Shown: positions 63,241-64,000 of the stretch, piece after piece
Layout: every line of letters starts with the position of its first letter
Numbering within the stretch: position 1 is the stretch's first letter
DNA from: Lepisosteus oculatus
Taxonomy: Eukaryota > Chordata > Actinopteri > Semionotiformes > Lepisosteidae
Direction of reading: 5' to 3'
Assembly (NCBI RefSeq): GCF_040954835.1
Contig: NC_090709.1
Coordinates: 41,238,490 to 41,302,489 of the forward strand
Length of the DNA: 64,000 nucleotides
Made by a program: the position numbers and the translations under genes
The notes under the pieces: generated by a model
Told to the model about the DNA's origin: nothing
The model's database searches: none
Seen by the model: the letters and a program-made list of their open reading frames with translations, nothing else

Positions 63241-64000
63241 AACCCCACCGCCTGGCGGGGGGGGGGGGGGGCCGCCCGGGAAACGGGGTTTCCCCGCAGG
63301 GGCCGCGCAGGCGCAGAGACGGCGGCCGCGTCGGCTTCGGACTGCAGGGGGGCCGGGCAGCGCGGTTTCGCCGCGGTGAGTACCCCCAAACTTCACTAAA
63401 TTCCAGCGGGGAGAGTTTGTATTTATTTTTTCTGTACAAATCGGTGCTGTTGTGAAGATTCCACGCTGAGGAACATGCGAAACAACCGCTTTTAAGGGGG
63501 GAAAAATAAAATCGTATTGTCTACAGTACAGTAATTGCTGCTCATCGATTACAAACCGCCCGTAACGGCGGCCATTGGCCCGTCGAGGTTCTGTGTGTCG
63601 AGCGTTTTCCTATTCCTCCCCGCCTGGAAGGGGATTTCACTGTAGGAAAACCAGGCACCGTGTGTTGAGGGATAGCCTGGCGCTGAGGCACAGTGAAGAG
63701 GGAAAAAACACACACCCCGCCTTATCCGCGACGGCGAGCGAGGGTGTTTTTTGTATTATTTATTGGACGGTTAATTCCTCATAGCCTCACGGAGCGCCGT
63801 CGAGCGAGTGAAACGACATTAAAACGAGACTCTGGTGTGAAGACGCGGGTCGGTTTGAAACGGTCGTGCGCCGGGCATCCTGGGTAGAAGGGGGGGGCGG
63901 CCGTTGGCCTCCGGGGGCCGTTGCCTGGCAACGGGTTCAAACCCCGCGGCGGGCTGTGTCCGGGAGGGGCGCGCGCGCGCGCGGCCGCGTTTCCGGTCTC
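63240..64000. promoter_or_regulatory. CpG island with RFX X-box, probable (bi)directional promoter
   Basis: Very high CpG density. A consensus donor GGTGAGTAC after 63375 could end a plus-strand non-coding first exon. GCCATTGG (inverted CCAAT) lies near 63572. A perfectly symmetrical X-box GTTGCCTGGCAAC is at 63920-63932. It may serve a gene to the right of the window, the minus-strand gene at 61084, or both. Confidence 0.5.

Overview
The window is vertebrate genomic DNA. Spliced genes with GT..AG introns, CpG-rich promoters, several retroelement types typical of ray-finned fish and very dense micro- and minisatellites all point to a ray-finned fish. The fish-type C-terminal tail on a C-type lectin supports this. 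A non-teleost such as a gar is possible, but I cannot prove the species. Most long open frames here are not genes; they are tandem repeats whose unit length is divisible by three. I assigned genes from splice sites and conserved reading phase.

Layout: (1) 39-2201, plus strand: last four exons of a C-type lectin-like gene. (2) 2.2-8.4 kb: AT-rich spacer, a CpG-rich promoter-like block, a LINE fragment, two SINE copies and a second CpG-rich block. (3) 8546-20596, plus strand: an unidentified gene of 14 exons, about 991 residues, every intron in phase 0. It ends in a large Lys/Glu-rich domain, and most of its introns are filled by private tandem repeats. (4) 20.6-24.6 kb: 3' UTR-like minisatellite, a 41-bp minisatellite, a small promoter-like stretch and a SINE. 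(5) 24650-31541, minus strand: a predicted type I membrane receptor with a signal peptide exon, 21 stalk microexons of 39 nt at an exact 184-bp pitch in all but one interval, a transmembrane exon with an arginine, and a short tail. (6) 33481-58229, plus strand: a second receptor, head-to-head with the first. It has a signal peptide, at least nine stalk microexons of the same family, a plain transmembrane exon and eight tail exons that each carry one tyrosine motif (three ITIM-like, one ITSM-like). (7) 61084-62712, minus strand: the 3' end of another type I membrane protein. (8) 63.2-64 kb: a CpG island with a palindromic RFX X-box.

The receptors at 24.6-58.2 kb look like a paired system. They share a mucin-like, N- and O-glycosylatable stalk built from duplicated phase 1-1 microexons. 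One has an activating-type membrane segment and the other an inhibitory-type tail. No convincing extracellular recognition domain was found in either, so ligand binding is open. Exon chains were tested by phase: the minus gene totals 1119 nt (372 residues) and the plus gene 993 nt (330 residues), both fully in frame. Transcript evidence is lacking and all functions are inferred.
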